From positions 1 to 64,000 of the forward strand of contig JAICDB010000007.1 of the NCBI GenBank assembly GCA_020063565.1: a DNA stretch of 64,000 nucleotides, given 5' to 3'. Shown here piece after piece: positions 19,183-29,832 of the stretch. The translations under genes were made by a program, and so were the position numbers. A model generated the notes under the pieces. It worked only from the letters and a program-made list of their open reading frames with translations. It was not told the DNA's origin and did no database searches. Origin of the DNA: Clostridiales bacterium (GTDB lineage Bacteria > Bacillota > DSM-16504 > Desulfitibacterales > JAICDB01). How positions within the stretch are numbered: the stretch's first letter is position 1; each line of letters opens with the position of its first letter.

Positions 19183-20272
19183 AGGAATGGTTATGAAGGT
19201 TTCAGGCCAAGAAGTTTTCCTGGTTACCCCGGATGGAGAATTTGTTAAGGGTCGCTATCATGAAAAACCACCCCTTCCCGGTCAGGAAATTGAATTGGAA
19301 ATACCGGCAGCAAATGAAATGGTATCTAACAAGGTACGCAAATATCCTCTAGCATCTAAAAATTCCCTGGCACTGGTTGCAGTAATACTATTACTTTTCT
19401 TAAGCATAAGTATTTTTAATGTATTTATAGCAAATCAACCGGCAGCCTACCTGGCGCTGGATATCAACCCCAGTATGGAGTTTTCACTTGATCAAAAAGG
19501 AGTTGTACTTGCTGCAACCGCCTTAAATGAAGATGCCGTTAAAGTCTTAAAGAATTCCAGTCCGAAAGGTTTGCACATTTCCGCTGCCATTACAAAAGTT
19601 CTGGAAGAAGTTGCAAGGCAAGGCTACTTGAAGGATACGGATAATGTAATTCAGTTAACGCTGGCAAGAAGAAGTAAATGCGACGTTACTAAAGAAGAAA
19701 TTGAAACAATTGTTACTGAAGAACTTCAAGAAAAGAACGTATCTGCCCTCTACAAGGTGTATGAAACAGACGCTGCCGAGAGAAAAAAAGCTCAAGAAAA
19801 AAATATTTCCCTTAATCAACTATCCTTACTAAAAGAACTTTCAAAGAAAGGTATCAAAATAGATGAAAATGAATTAAAAGAAAAACCCGGTCAATTAGTT
19901 AAAAAATACAAGCAATTAGGCAACTATAAGAAAATAATCGCTAAGAAGGAAAGGAAAATTGCCGACAAGAAAAAAGAAAACAAAGGCCAAACCCCTAACA
20001 AATTTAATAAATCGGAAAAAGGGAAGGGTAAAAATCCTGACAAGCTGAAGGATAAAAGAAGGGATAAGGATAACAATAAGAACCAAAATTTCCAAACACC
20101 TGGCAAAAAAGAAAAAAATAAGCCAAAAATAAAAGAGAAAATAATGGAAGAAATTGAGGAAAAAAAGGATCGTTTTAAAGATAAAGATAAGCTTAAAAGA
20201 AATCAGGATAACCCCGGAATGAAAATCCGAGAAAAAATACTGGAAAATATTCGGGATAAAAATAAAAACTAA
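19169..20272 (+). CDS. rsgI: Anti-sigma-I factor RsgI with lysine-rich exterior domain
   Basis: ATG 19169 with GAGGAGGGG upstream; 367 aa. The N-terminal RsgI domain (1-55) binds SigI inside the cell. One membrane span at about 66-88. Just outside it, YLALDINPSMEFSLD matches the conserved segment where RsgI proteins cut themselves at an Asn-Pro bond (N100-P101), a step in releasing the sigma factor. The last ~150 residues are almost wholly Lys/Glu/Asn/Asp, with no carbohydrate-binding or protease module as in the Clostridium thermocellum RsgI set. The signal sensed is unknown; a polycationic tail could contact anionic wall polymers. Confidence 0.9.
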   Translation: MKRVKGMVMKVSGQEVFLVTPDGEFVKGRYHEKPPLPGQEIELEIPAANEMVSNKVRKYPLASKNSLALVAVILLLFLSISIFNVFIANQPAAYLALDINPSMEFSLDQKGVVLAATALNEDAVKVLKNSSPKGLHISAAITKVLEEVARQGYLKDTDNVIQLTLARRSKCDVTKEEIETIVTEELQEKNVSALYKVYETDAAERKKAQEKNISLNQLSLLKELSKKGIKIDENELKEKPGQLVKKYKQLGNYKKIIAKKERKIADKKKENKGQTPNKFNKSEKGKGKNPDKLKDKRRDKDNNKNQNFQTPGKKEKNKPKIKEKIMEEIEEKKDRFKDKDKLKRNQDNPGMKIREKILENIRDKNKN

Positions 20273-20274
20273 AA

Positions 20275-20303
20275 TTGACATAATAATATATGTGTATTAT
20301 TAT
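20275..20303 (+). promoter_or_regulatory. vapBC promoter with overlapping operator palindrome
   Basis: Consensus -35 TTGACA (20275-20280), 17-nt spacer, -10 TATTAT (20298-20303). A perfect inverted repeat ATAATAAT (20280-20287) / ATTATTAT (20296-20303), 8-nt spacer, covers the spacer and -10. This is where an autorepressing VapB dimer would bind. It begins 3 nt after the rsgI stop. Confidence 0.75.
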
Positions 20304-20324
20304 GTGTATGAGGAGGTGTATCTC

Positions 20325-20525
20325 ATGAGAACTAATATTGAATTAGATGATGAGTTAGTAGAAGAAGCATTTAAAATAAGTAAAGCAAAAACAAAAAAAG
20401 AACTTGTTAATTTAGCTCTTAAAGAATATATAAAACAAAATAGAATTAAAAATCTTATGGATTTAAAAGGTAAAATTAATTTTAAAAATGATTATAATTA
20501 TAAAGATATGAGAGAAGGAAATTAA
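20325..20525 (+). CDS. vapB: VapB-type antitoxin
   Basis: 66 aa from ATG 20325 (GAGGAGG 8 nt upstream; an in-frame ATG at 20292 lies within the promoter). MRTNIELDDELVEEAFKIS is the N-terminal ribbon-helix-helix DNA-binding motif of the DUF2191 VapB group; the Lys/Asn-rich tail should wrap the toxin. Followed at 1 nt by the PIN-domain gene. Likely represses its own promoter through the palindrome at 20280-20303. Confidence 0.87.
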   Translation: MRTNIELDDELVEEAFKISKAKTKKELVNLALKEYIKQNRIKNLMDLKGKINFKNDYNYKDMREGN

Positions 20526-20526
20526 A

Positions 20527-20925
20527 ATGGTTTTAGTAGATACTTCAGTATTGATAAGTTTTTTTAAAGGAATAAAAAATGAGCAGGTAAAGAAACTTGA
20601 GGAGATCATTACAAAGGGCATTCCATTCGGTATAAATAATTATATTTATCAAGAGTTGATTCAAGGTACGAAAACAAAAAAGGAATTTGATTTGCTTAAG
20701 GATTATTTGAGTACACAAAGATTTTACGGGCTAAAAAACGGACTCAGGTCATATGAAAACGCAGCGCTTCTTTATTTTAATTGCAGAAAAAAAGGAATTA
20801 CAATCAGAAGCACAATTGATTTGCTTATAGCACAGACGGCGATAGAAAACAATCTCTATCTTTTACATGATGATAGAGATTTTTCATATATCGCCCGTGC
20901 TGAAAAAAGACTTAAAGAGTATTAA
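20527..20925 (+). CDS. vapC: VapC toxin, PIN-domain ribonuclease
   Basis: 132 aa. The acidic active site is complete by eye: D5 in VDTSVLI, E43 in YQELIQG, D98 in STIDLLIAQ, and D116/D118 in HDDRDFS. Mg-dependent endoribonuclease that cuts tRNA or rRNA when freed from VapB. The RNA target cannot be read from the sequence. Confidence 0.9.
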   Translation: MVLVDTSVLISFFKGIKNEQVKKLEEIITKGIPFGINNYIYQELIQGTKTKKEFDLLKDYLSTQRFYGLKNGLRSYENAALLYFNCRKKGITIRSTIDLLIAQTAIENNLYLLHDDRDFSYIARAEKRLKEY

Positions 20926-20944
20926 TTATTAGTTATTAAAATTA

Positions 20945-21319
20945 TCATGTATTAGATTTTTCCAGACATTTGACCATTAAGGCAGCTGTACCGGAATTAG
21001 TGGCTATCGGAACCTTATGAACATCACAAAGCCGGATAAGAGCCGAAACATCAGGTTCATGGGGTTGGGCAGTTAACGGGTCCCTGAAAAATATCACTAG
21101 ATCTATTTTTTTACAGGCAATTTTACTACCTATCTGCTGGTCACCCCCTAAGGGGCCTGAGAGAAAACAGTAAACCTCCAGCCCCGTATTTTCCGTAATC
21201 AAAGCTCCCGTATGTCCCGTCGCAAAAAGTTCATGTTGTTTGAAAAAGTTAAGGTGCTCCTTGACAAATCTTATTAAGTCGTCCTTTTTGTCGTCGTGTG
21301 CAATTAAAGCAATTCTCAT
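20945..21319 (-). CDS. mgsA: Methylglyoxal synthase
   Basis: 124 aa. Turns dihydroxyacetone phosphate into methylglyoxal and phosphate. Family motifs [20 protein letters not shown] (catalytic Asp) and [14 protein letters not shown] are intact. Its start overlaps the stop of pgi by 4 nt, so it is translated as the last gene of the glk-pfkA-pgi-mgsA operon, an overflow valve tied to upper glycolysis. Confidence 0.95.
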   Translation of the reverse strand: MRIALIAHDDKKDDLIRFVKEHLNFFKQHELFATGHTGALITENTGLEVYCFLSGPLGGDQQIGSKIACKKIDLVIFFRDPLTAQPHEPDVSALIRLCDVHKVPIATNSGTAALMVKCLEKSNT

Positions 21320-22638
21320 AATTTCCTCCCCCGTTTTCCTAAAAGTGCAAACATCTTCTTTTTATAAGCCTCCACTCCAGGCTGGTCGAAAGGATTAATT
21401 CCTAAAAGATACCCGCTTATGGCACATGCCTTTTCAAAAAAGTATACTAGCTCCCCGTAGTAATACGGTGTTAATTGAGGAACATTTATCTTTAAATTGG
21501 GTACTCCACCATCTGTATGGGCCATTATTGTGCCCTGGCATGCCTTTTCATTGACCTCATGGATTGCTTTCCCTGCCAAATAGTTTAAACCGTCTATATC
21601 TTCATCGAGGCTAGGAATGCTCATTGTGGCCAACGGTCTTTCTACCCATACAGTAGTGGAAAAAATATTTCTGCGGGCATCCTGAATATACTGGCCCAGA
21701 GAATGGAGGTCTGTTGAAAAATTTACACTTGCAGGAAAGATTCCCTTGCCATCCTTTCCTTCACTTTCCCCAAAAAGCTGCTTCCACCATTCAGCAAAAT
21801 ACTTTAGAGATGGTTCATAGTTTGTTAAAAGTTCAATTACCTTACCCTTATTGTACAAAATATTTCTAACGGCCGCATACTGATAGCAAGGGTTTTTTTC
21901 CAATTCTTTTTCTTTATAAAGGTTATACCCCTGAAGCGCTCCCTCCATAATTTCAGCAATATCTATACCGCCAATTGCAATGGGAAATAAGCCAACAGGT
22001 GTTAATACCGAATATCTGCCTCCAATTCCGTCAGGAACTACAAAGGTTTCGTAACCTTCCTCTTCCGCTAATTTTCTCAGTGTACCCTTTGATTTATCAG
22101 TAGTTACAATAATGCGTTCCCTGGCACCCTTCTTTCCGTATCTTTCTTCTAATAATCCTCTAAAAATACGAAATGCTATGGCAGGTTCCAGGGTGGTTCC
22201 AGATTTTGATACCACATTAATCACTATGTCTTTGTCTTTAATGACATCCAATAAATGCGCAAGATATGTAGAGCTGATATTATTTCCGGCAAAGTAAACC
22301 TCAGGTCCCCGGCGCTTATCCCGGGGTAGTCCGTTATAGAATGTGTGAGTTAACATTTCCAGCGCTGAGCGGGCGCCAAGATAAGAACCGCCTATGCCTA
22401 TAACTACAACTACCTCTGCTTTTTCTCGAACTTTTTCGCTTACTTCCTTTATGCGATTAAACTCTTCCTTATCATAGGAAACGGGCCATTCCAGCCATCC
22501 TGAATATTCTTTTCCAGGCCCCTTTTTTTCATGTAAGAGGTCATGGGCTATACTCACTTTTGGAGCAAGATATTCCAATTCATGATTTTCCAAAAAGTGA
22601 CTCGCACTTTCATAATCAAAAGTTATTTCTTGTGCCAT
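21316..22638 (-). CDS. pgi: Glucose-6-phosphate isomerase
   Basis: 440 aa, the length of the Bacillus-type enzyme. [15 protein letters not shown] near residue 80, [16 protein letters not shown] (phosphate binding), and catalytic Glu in [14 protein letters not shown] context and the C-terminal [15 protein letters not shown] lysine motif. Third gene of the sugar operon, 21 nt after pfkA. Confidence 0.95.
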   Translation of the reverse strand: MAQEITFDYESASHFLENHELEYLAPKVSIAHDLLHEKKGPGKEYSGWLEWPVSYDKEEFNRIKEVSEKVREKAEVVVVIGIGGSYLGARSALEMLTHTFYNGLPRDKRRGPEVYFAGNNISSTYLAHLLDVIKDKDIVINVVSKSGTTLEPAIAFRIFRGLLEERYGKKGARERIIVTTDKSKGTLRKLAEEEGYETFVVPDGIGGRYSVLTPVGLFPIAIGGIDIAEIMEGALQGYNLYKEKELEKNPCYQYAAVRNILYNKGKVIELLTNYEPSLKYFAEWWKQLFGESEGKDGKGIFPASVNFSTDLHSLGQYIQDARRNIFSTTVWVERPLATMSIPSLDEDIDGLNYLAGKAIHEVNEKACQGTIMAHTDGGVPNLKINVPQLTPYYYGELVYFFEKACAISGYLLGINPFDQPGVEAYKKKMFALLGKRGRKL

Positions 22639-22659
22639 AAAATGCCTCCTGACGTTATG

Positions 22660-24586
<1,927 letters not shown>

Positions 24587-24702
24587 ATTTTTACCCTCCT
24601 TATCTTATATTTCTTAAATTAACTTTTTTTTATATAGATATTCTCTGTTAATTAATATTACATATTCAATGCTCTGAAATCCTTTATTTACTCTAGAAAA
24701 AA

Positions 24703-24727
24703 GGTTCTGAGAAATAATCTCAGAACC
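24703..24727 (-). terminator. Intrinsic terminator of the decayed sugar-transport cluster
   Basis: Perfect 9-bp stem GGTTCTGAG/CTCAGAACC with a 7-nt loop, followed on the minus strand by six T residues. It sits after the permease relic. The terminator has outlived the genes it served. The remainder of 24587-24746 holds nothing I can name. Confidence 0.8.
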
Positions 24728-24746
24728 AGTTGAAGATAAGTTAATT

Positions 24747-24833
24747 TTAGTTGTTGACAATTTTATCTATTCTTACTAGTACAAGACCCTTAACGATGGT
24801 TAACATAGAATAGTCAATGTTCATCAGGCTCAT
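24747..24833 (-). pseudogene. Sugar ABC transporter permease, C-terminal relic
   Basis: The minus strand reads MSLMNIDYSMLTIVKGLVLV then IDKIVNN and stop. This matches the last ~30 residues of XylH/GguB/MglC-type sugar permeases, which end in SLMN-x4-...-IVKGL-. Nothing else of the gene remains. Confidence 0.6.
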
Positions 24834-24837
24834 ACCG

Positions 24838-25035
24838 TTATCTCCAATCTATTATTCCGTGCTTTGTCGGTTCATCACTTAGATAAATATTTTCACTCGC
24901 TGTCATATATTTCACCAGCGTTAATTCTTGATAGATCATAGCTATCCCGCTCTTTTCGCTATCCTTGGTATTATGGAATCTTTTAACCTGCCCATCAATT
25001 ATGATATCACCCTCATAGGTCCCGTATGGATAAAC
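24838..25035 (-). pseudogene. Sugar ABC transporter ATPase, internal relic
   Basis: The minus strand reads VYPYGTYEGDIIIDG, then KDSEKSGIAMIYQELTLV and SENIYLSDEPTKHGIIDWR followed by stop. This is the segment just after Walker A to beyond the Q-loop (IYQEL) of MglA/XylG/GguA-type sugar ATPases. The start with Walker A and all later motifs are missing. Confidence 0.75.
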
Positions 25036-25168
25036 GTTGGTTTAAATAAATATAATCAGCAAACACTGAATTGAGCTTTGTAATAATCAACCTAGCATTA
25101 TAATAGGAAAAAAAGCTGGTCACCCCCATTACAACCGTAATAACGAGGTAATAAGTAATCAGTTTTCC
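25036..25168 (-). pseudogene. Probable sensor-kinase N-terminal relic
   Basis: The minus strand reads KLITYYLVITVVMGVTSFF, then SYYNARLIITKLNSVF and ADYIYLN, a first membrane span plus start of the outer sensor region like YesM/LytS-type kinases that accompany sugar ABC systems. It runs straight into the ATPase relic in another frame, so DNA has been lost at the joint. Confidence 0.45.
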
Positions 25169-25202
25169 TTCTTATCCCCGAAAATCCCCACATAACCTTC
25201 AC

Positions 25203-25433
25203 CTACCTGTTTTTTATTTCCTTTTTGTAAGCACTTAAATTTTCCCTGGTGATGGTTTTAATATCCGTGTCGATAAAAGTGGAGATATTATTTTTTTCCT
25301 TGATTTCCACCAAACTTCGGATGCTTTCATAACCCATCAAGCCACCGGAACATACCTTGATACTTCTTATAACTTCACCGAACCCCCTTATGGAAAGTCC
25401 CAGTTCTTCACAGAAAAAAATGCCAAAGAACAT
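25203..25433 (-). pseudogene. Sugar-binding protein, C-terminal relic
   Basis: A 76-codon frame whose second half, GLMGYESIRSLVEI...FIDTDIKTITRENLSAYKKEI, fits the C-terminus of RbsB/XylF-like periplasmic sugar-binding proteins (family ending: IDTGV...T..N...Y). The first ~15 residues (MFFGIFF...) are not family-like. No signal peptide and no ligand-binding N-domain. With the three relics to its left it outlines a deleted transporter cluster. Confidence 0.55.
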
Positions 25434-25475
25434 TACTTCTCCGGCATTTTTTTCATTCCTTGCATCTTATACTCT

Positions 25476-26459
25476 TTAAAATGAAGCATTACTGTGATAT
25501 TCATATCCCCCAAAATTTATGTGCTTGGCTACCATTGCCCTCTCTCCCAAGTCAACATTTTGCAGTACCTCATCCCTGAAAACAGGATAACCTGTTCTGT
25601 CAACTATATTGCCCACATGCTCCTTAGGGAGACTTCTGTCTATATGTTTATCAATATACGAGTACAGATTTTCACATATTTTTAACACGACATCCCTTGC
25701 AACCCAGCGCAGAAAAGGTGCAGCCAGCCGGGGGTTCTTTTTACCTGTTCTCCCCATAATAACAACAGAATAATATTTTTCCCCCCTTGTCCAGGCGGCA
25801 GTAGGGCATTTGAGAATACACTCTCCACATCCCGTACATTTTTCATGGTCTCTTTGAACTGTAAAGTTATGAAATTTCAGGGCGCCTGTAACCCTTTTTC
25901 TACAGTTATCAACACATGCTTTACATCCTATACACCGTTTACTGTCATAAAGCGGCTCAACTTGCCCCAGGATACCAACATCCTGCATATGAGCCTTTAT
26001 ACAGTCATTCGGACAGCCGGAGACAGCTATCTTAACATGAAAATCATTGGGATAGATTATACCTTCTATATCTTGAGCCAACCGGGTGGTATCATAGTTT
26101 GCAAAAGGACAAACCCTATTTCCAATGCATGCAGAAACATTTCTGGTTCCAGCAGCAGGATATCCTTCAAACGTAACTTTTAAATCTATGCCTGTTGTTT
26201 TTTGCAAAGCATCCAAAAGCGGTGTTATTTCCCTATTTACCTCCTCCATCCTGGACATGGGAATTCCCGGTATTTCAAAGCCCTGACGGGTTGTAATGTG
26301 TACCTCTCCTCTTCCATACCGGTCGGCAATACGGGAAATCAAAGTCATTTGTTTTGTATCTAGATGTCCACCCGGTACTCGTACCCTGAGAGCCGTAAGA
26401 TACCTTTCTTTGGTGACTCGATAAGCATTTTTAACAAGCTTTTTAGTATCCACACTCAC
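25476..26459 (-). CDS. asrC: Anaerobic sulfite reductase subunit C (siroheme/Fe-S catalytic subunit)
   Basis: Reduces sulfite to sulfide. GTG start at 26459, chosen since GGGAGGGG lies about 6 nt upstream between asrB and asrC; 327 aa, the family length. The siroheme/[4Fe-4S] motif is seen as CIGNRVCPFA and SGCPNDC, then two ferredoxin-like [4Fe-4S] sets, CIGCKACVDNC and CTGCGECILKC. RVPGGHLDTKQM and EVHITTRQGFEI are the nitrite/sulfite reductase ferredoxin-like half-domain. Last gene of asrABC. Confidence 0.95.
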   Translation of the reverse strand: MSVDTKKLVKNAYRVTKERYLTALRVRVPGGHLDTKQMTLISRIADRYGRGEVHITTRQGFEIPGIPMSRMEEVNREITPLLDALQKTTGIDLKVTFEGYPAAGTRNVSACIGNRVCPFANYDTTRLAQDIEGIIYPNDFHVKIAVSGCPNDCIKAHMQDVGILGQVEPLYDSKRCIGCKACVDNCRKRVTGALKFHNFTVQRDHEKCTGCGECILKCPTAAWTRGEKYYSVVIMGRTGKKNPRLAAPFLRWVARDVVLKICENLYSYIDKHIDRSLPKEHVGNIVDRTGYPVFRDEVLQNVDLGERAMVAKHINFGGYEYHSNASF

Positions 26460-26472
26460 AAAAATCCCCTCC

Positions 26473-27267
26473 CTAATCAAGTAATTGTATTGCCTTACTA
26501 TATTCAAAAACCGGTCCCTCAAGGCAAACATAGGTATCATCTATTTTACAATGCCCGCATTTTCCGATACCGCAACTCATTTTTCTCTCAAATGATAAAT
26601 AGATATTGCCTATACTTATTTTCTTTTTTACAAACTCCTGGGTAGTAAATTTCATCATGAGCGGAGGGCCTACAACTATTACCATGGTATTTTCTACTTC
26701 ACTAATATCTAAATCAGCCACAAGTTTAGTTACCAGCCCTACTCTACCCTTCCAGTTTTCGCTACCCCGGTCGACAGTAATTTCCACAGGAAATTTTTTG
26801 CTCCATTTTTCAAGTTCGGAACTGAAGAGAATATCACCCGGCGATTTAAAACCTGCCAAGAGTTGAAGACTTTTAATTTCCAGACTGTCATTATAGTATT
26901 GATTAATCAAACTTTTAACGGGTGCTAAACCAGTACCTCCTGCAGCAACAATCAGTCTCCTGTCTTTTAATTTATCTATTGGAAAGCCATTACCGTACGG
27001 ACCTCGAATGAAAAACTTATCTCCAGGTTGCAGATTGTGTAGTGCTTGAGTCACCCTGCCCACCTTACGAATTGTTAGATCCAGATATCCATCCCCAAAA
27101 TCACTTACTGAAATAGGTGCTTCTCCAATCCGAGGTATAGATACTTCCAAAAATTGTCCGCTTTTTACTTTTAAATCTGTCTTAAGACGAAAAGTATAAT
27201 TAATATCTGTTTCTTGAAAGATTTTTAAAATTTCTGCTTCTTGCGGCATGTATGGGTTTCGAATCAT
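26473..27267 (-). CDS. asrB: Anaerobic sulfite reductase subunit B (FAD/NAD(P)H oxidoreductase)
   Basis: 264 aa ferredoxin-NADP reductase-like protein that feeds electrons to the complex. FAD-binding segment LDLTIRKVGRVTQAL and GPYGNGFPI, NAD-binding VAAGGTGLAPVKSL, and a C-terminal 2Fe-2S-type cysteine set CGIGKCGHCKID...C as in dihydroorotate dehydrogenase electron-transfer subunits. Its ATG overlaps the asrA stop (ATGA). Confidence 0.95.
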   Translation of the reverse strand: MIRNPYMPQEAEILKIFQETDINYTFRLKTDLKVKSGQFLEVSIPRIGEAPISVSDFGDGYLDLTIRKVGRVTQALHNLQPGDKFFIRGPYGNGFPIDKLKDRRLIVAAGGTGLAPVKSLINQYYNDSLEIKSLQLLAGFKSPGDILFSSELEKWSKKFPVEITVDRGSENWKGRVGLVTKLVADLDISEVENTMVIVVGPPLMMKFTTQEFVKKKISIGNIYLSFERKMSCGIGKCGHCKIDDTYVCLEGPVFEYSKAIQLLD

Positions 27268-28274
27268 ACCTTTTCCTCCTCAGCCATTATCTCAGAAATT
27301 TTATGAATGCAGTTTTTTAATGAAATGTATTCCTGACATGCATCCTCACAGCGGCCACAGCCCACGCACATCTGAAAGCCAAATCTTTTCTTAAAATCAG
27401 ATATCTTATGCAGCACTCTAAAACGTGTCCTTTCTCCCTGTTTATGGCGATAGCCATGACCTCCCGCCATTTCGGTAAAACCATCAATCTGGCAGCTGGC
27501 CCAAACCCTTCGTCTTTCACCATACTTGGAATTATCGTCATATCGGATATCATGTACTGTAAAGCAGGTGCATGTGGGGCAAACTACAGTGCATCTACCA
27601 CAACCTGTACATCTATTTGTATATTCAGACCACATCTGATGTTCAAAAATAGAGTTGTTTATCTTTTGAGGTATTTCAAATGTATTTTCGTTTTTAGATA
27701 CATAACGTGGTTCAACTTCACTTTCCTCTCCATATTTCGACCATAACCCTTTCCAATAGGCATCCTTAACCTTACAATAGACGGCATCATCTCGCACATC
27801 AACGTAAGCGCTGTAATTATCGGTAATATTGGTTCCCAAACATGCGCAATAACAGTTTTCAAACCCATCGCAGGGTAGTAAAATAAATTTTACTCTTTGA
27901 CGCAACTTCTTATAATACGGGTCCTCATAGGGGCCGTTTTGTAAAAAGATCGCATCTAGTGAACGAAAGCTATTTATATCACAAGCTCTGGCAAAAATAA
28001 CAATATCTTTTTCAAGTTTGGTAGGTTCCAGCACACTATCTTCTGTAAAGTAAAAGAGAGTTTGCCGGATGGGAAAAACAATTTCCTTTGGAGAAAAAAA
28101 TGTCTTCTTGTCAAACACTATCTCAGTAAATGATTCAACTTTATCATATGTGATTAGATCCGTATCAGAGTACATCCCTTTATCTTTTTTTGTAACAGGA
28201 GCATAAATTTCATAGGAAGCTCTCAACTCATGAAACAAATCTGCAAATTTTTCCCTATAAATTTTATAACCCAA
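27264..28274 (-). CDS. asrA: Anaerobic sulfite reductase subunit A (Fe-S electron transfer)
   Basis: 336 aa with two [4Fe-4S] ferredoxin motifs near the C-terminus (CTGCGRCTVVCPTC and CVGCGRCEDACQ) and extra cysteines CDGFENCYCACLG in the middle. TTG start with GGGAGG 6 nt upstream. First gene of asrABC; the promoter upstream carries a CRP/FNR-type site centred about -41.5. Confidence 0.95.
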   Translation of the reverse strand: MGYKIYREKFADLFHELRASYEIYAPVTKKDKGMYSDTDLITYDKVESFTEIVFDKKTFFSPKEIVFPIRQTLFYFTEDSVLEPTKLEKDIVIFARACDINSFRSLDAIFLQNGPYEDPYYKKLRQRVKFILLPCDGFENCYCACLGTNITDNYSAYVDVRDDAVYCKVKDAYWKGLWSKYGEESEVEPRYVSKNENTFEIPQKINNSIFEHQMWSEYTNRCTGCGRCTVVCPTCTCFTVHDIRYDDNSKYGERRRVWASCQIDGFTEMAGGHGYRHKQGERTRFRVLHKISDFKKRFGFQMCVGCGRCEDACQEYISLKNCIHKISEIMAEEEKV

Positions 28275-28324
28275 ATTGTACCTCCCCCTTTATGTAAATA
28301 CAAAAATGTCTATAAGTTACTTTG

Positions 28325-28367
28325 AGTATATATTTAAATTTAATCCATAGATGTGATAGTTGTCACA
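28325..28367 (-). promoter_or_regulatory. asrABC promoter with CRP/FNR-type activator site
   Basis: Palindrome TGTGACAACTATCACA (minus strand, 28352-28367) with half-sites TGTGA-N6-TCACA, followed after exactly 21 nt by -10 TATACT (28325-28330). The centre is thus near -41.5, the class II activator position. There is no good -35, as expected for an activated promoter. The hcp promoter has the same layout. Confidence 0.75.
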
Positions 28368-28381
28368 AAATAGAAAAGAAA

Positions 28382-28406
28382 AAGCAGGTTTTGATTTAAC
28401 CTGCTT
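28382..28406 (-). terminator. Intrinsic terminator of hcp
   Basis: Perfect 9-bp stem AAGCAGGTT/AACCTGCTT with 7-nt loop and T-rich minus-strand tail, 24 nt after the hcp stop. Confidence 0.85.
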
Positions 28407-28430
28407 ATTGTTGTATTTGCAATTTTAAAA

Positions 28431-29786
28431 TTATCCTAACATCTTCTTCATATCTTCCTGAACATCTCCGATTACCTGGAGGTTGAAGGTATCCTGGAGA
28501 ACTTTTACTACATTTGGCGTTAAGAATTCAGGTACGGAAGGTCCAACATAAATATCTTTGATTCCAAGGCTGAATAATCCTAAGAGAATTGCAACCGCTT
28601 TCTGCTCGAACCAGGACAGTACAATGCTTACAGGTAGATCATTTACATCACACTCGAAAGCCTCTGCTAGAGCAACTGCGATTTTCACTGCGGAAATTGA
28701 GTTGTTGCACTGGCCAAGGTCAATGTAACGCGGAATATTTGTTCCAGGTACAGTGCCATAGTCTACATCATTGAACTTGAACTTACCGCAGGAAGTGGTC
28801 AGGATTACGCACTCTTTTGGTAAAGAAGTAGCAAGTTCTCTGTAGTAATCCCTTCCTTTGGTTGGAGCATCGCAGCCTGCGATAACAAAGAACCTTTTGA
28901 TTTTACCTGACTTGACTGCATCTACGATTTCAGGAGCAATCTTCAGTACTGTTTCATGATGGAAACCTGTTAACAATGTCTCATCAGAATCTACACTTGC
29001 TTCAGGAAGACTGAGCGCCTTTTCAATTACAGGAGTAAAGTCATCGTTTTCAATCTTTTGTACACCTTCAAGTCCAACTATACCATAGCTGAAGAACCTG
29101 TCAGAGTAGGACCCTTTAATTGGCATTACACAGTTTGTGGTACCAACAATTGCACCCGGGAATTCTTCAAAGAGCTTTCTCTGGTCATGCCATGCCTTAC
29201 CTACGTTACCTTTCAGGTGAGGGTATTTCTTTAACTCAGGATAACCGTGAGCAGGAAGCATTTCAGAGTGAGTGTAAATATTAACTCCTTTACCCTCGCT
29301 TTGCTCCAAGAGTTTTTTCAGTGCGTAAAGGTCGTGACCGGTTACCAGGATGCATTTGCCTTCAATTTTGTTTTGGGTAACATTCACAGGTTCGGGAATT
29401 CCGAATTCATCTGTATGAGCCTTATCTAAAAGATCCATAACTTTATTAGTTGCGCTACCGACTTTCAGGGCCATGCCAATTGTTTCCTGCAAGTTAAAAT
29501 TTACATTTGTCAGTGTTGAGAAAAGAGCCTCTTCAATAATTTTATTTACTTCCGGGTCTGTATATCCAAGTTCTCTTGCGTGATATGCATATGCCGCTAC
29601 CCCTTTTACGCCATAGATAATTGTATCCTGGAGACTCGCAATATCGGGATTTTTACCGCAGACACCGATTTTTTTACAACCTCCCTCAGGGGTTTGTTCA
29701 CACTGATAGCAGAACATGTTAAGCTTTTTCTGCACTTCTTTTCCTCCGTCATTTTCATTTTTTCCTTTTCCAAAAATACCTAACAT
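28431..29786 (-). CDS. hcp: Hybrid-cluster protein (hydroxylamine reductase type), short form
   Basis: 451 aa. Hcp reduces hydroxylamine or nitric oxide and is part of nitrosative-stress defence. The N-terminal [4Fe-4S] cysteines are C26-x2-C29-x7-C37-x5-C43, and the hybrid-cluster ligands are visible in TTNCVMP, VIAGCDAP, LTTSCGKFKFN and DLGQCNNS. About 100 residues shorter than the class I proteins of other anaerobes; the usual helical-bundle region after the N-terminal cluster is reduced, as in class III forms. Preceded by an unusual charged N-terminal extension (GKGKNENDGGKE). AAGGAGG 9 nt before ATG. Monocistronic, with its own FNR-type promoter. Confidence 0.93.
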   Translation of the reverse strand: MLGIFGKGKNENDGGKEVQKKLNMFCYQCEQTPEGGCKKIGVCGKNPDIASLQDTIIYGVKGVAAYAYHARELGYTDPEVNKIIEEALFSTLTNVNFNLQETIGMALKVGSATNKVMDLLDKAHTDEFGIPEPVNVTQNKIEGKCILVTGHDLYALKKLLEQSEGKGVNIYTHSEMLPAHGYPELKKYPHLKGNVGKAWHDQRKLFEEFPGAIVGTTNCVMPIKGSYSDRFFSYGIVGLEGVQKIENDDFTPVIEKALSLPEASVDSDETLLTGFHHETVLKIAPEIVDAVKSGKIKRFFVIAGCDAPTKGRDYYRELATSLPKECVILTTSCGKFKFNDVDYGTVPGTNIPRYIDLGQCNNSISAVKIAVALAEAFECDVNDLPVSIVLSWFEQKAVAILLGLFSLGIKDIYVGPSVPEFLTPNVVKVLQDTFNLQVIGDVQEDMKKMLG

Positions 29787-29832
29787 TTAACATTGCCTCC
29801 TTGAATTTTTTCTTTTCATCTAAGTTACTTAA

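Noticed and set aside
19916-20281. Hydrophobic 121-codon frame on the minus strand under rsgI
   Set aside because: It is the complement of the Lys-rich rsgI tail, which always gives Phe/Leu runs on the other strand; no ribosome site.
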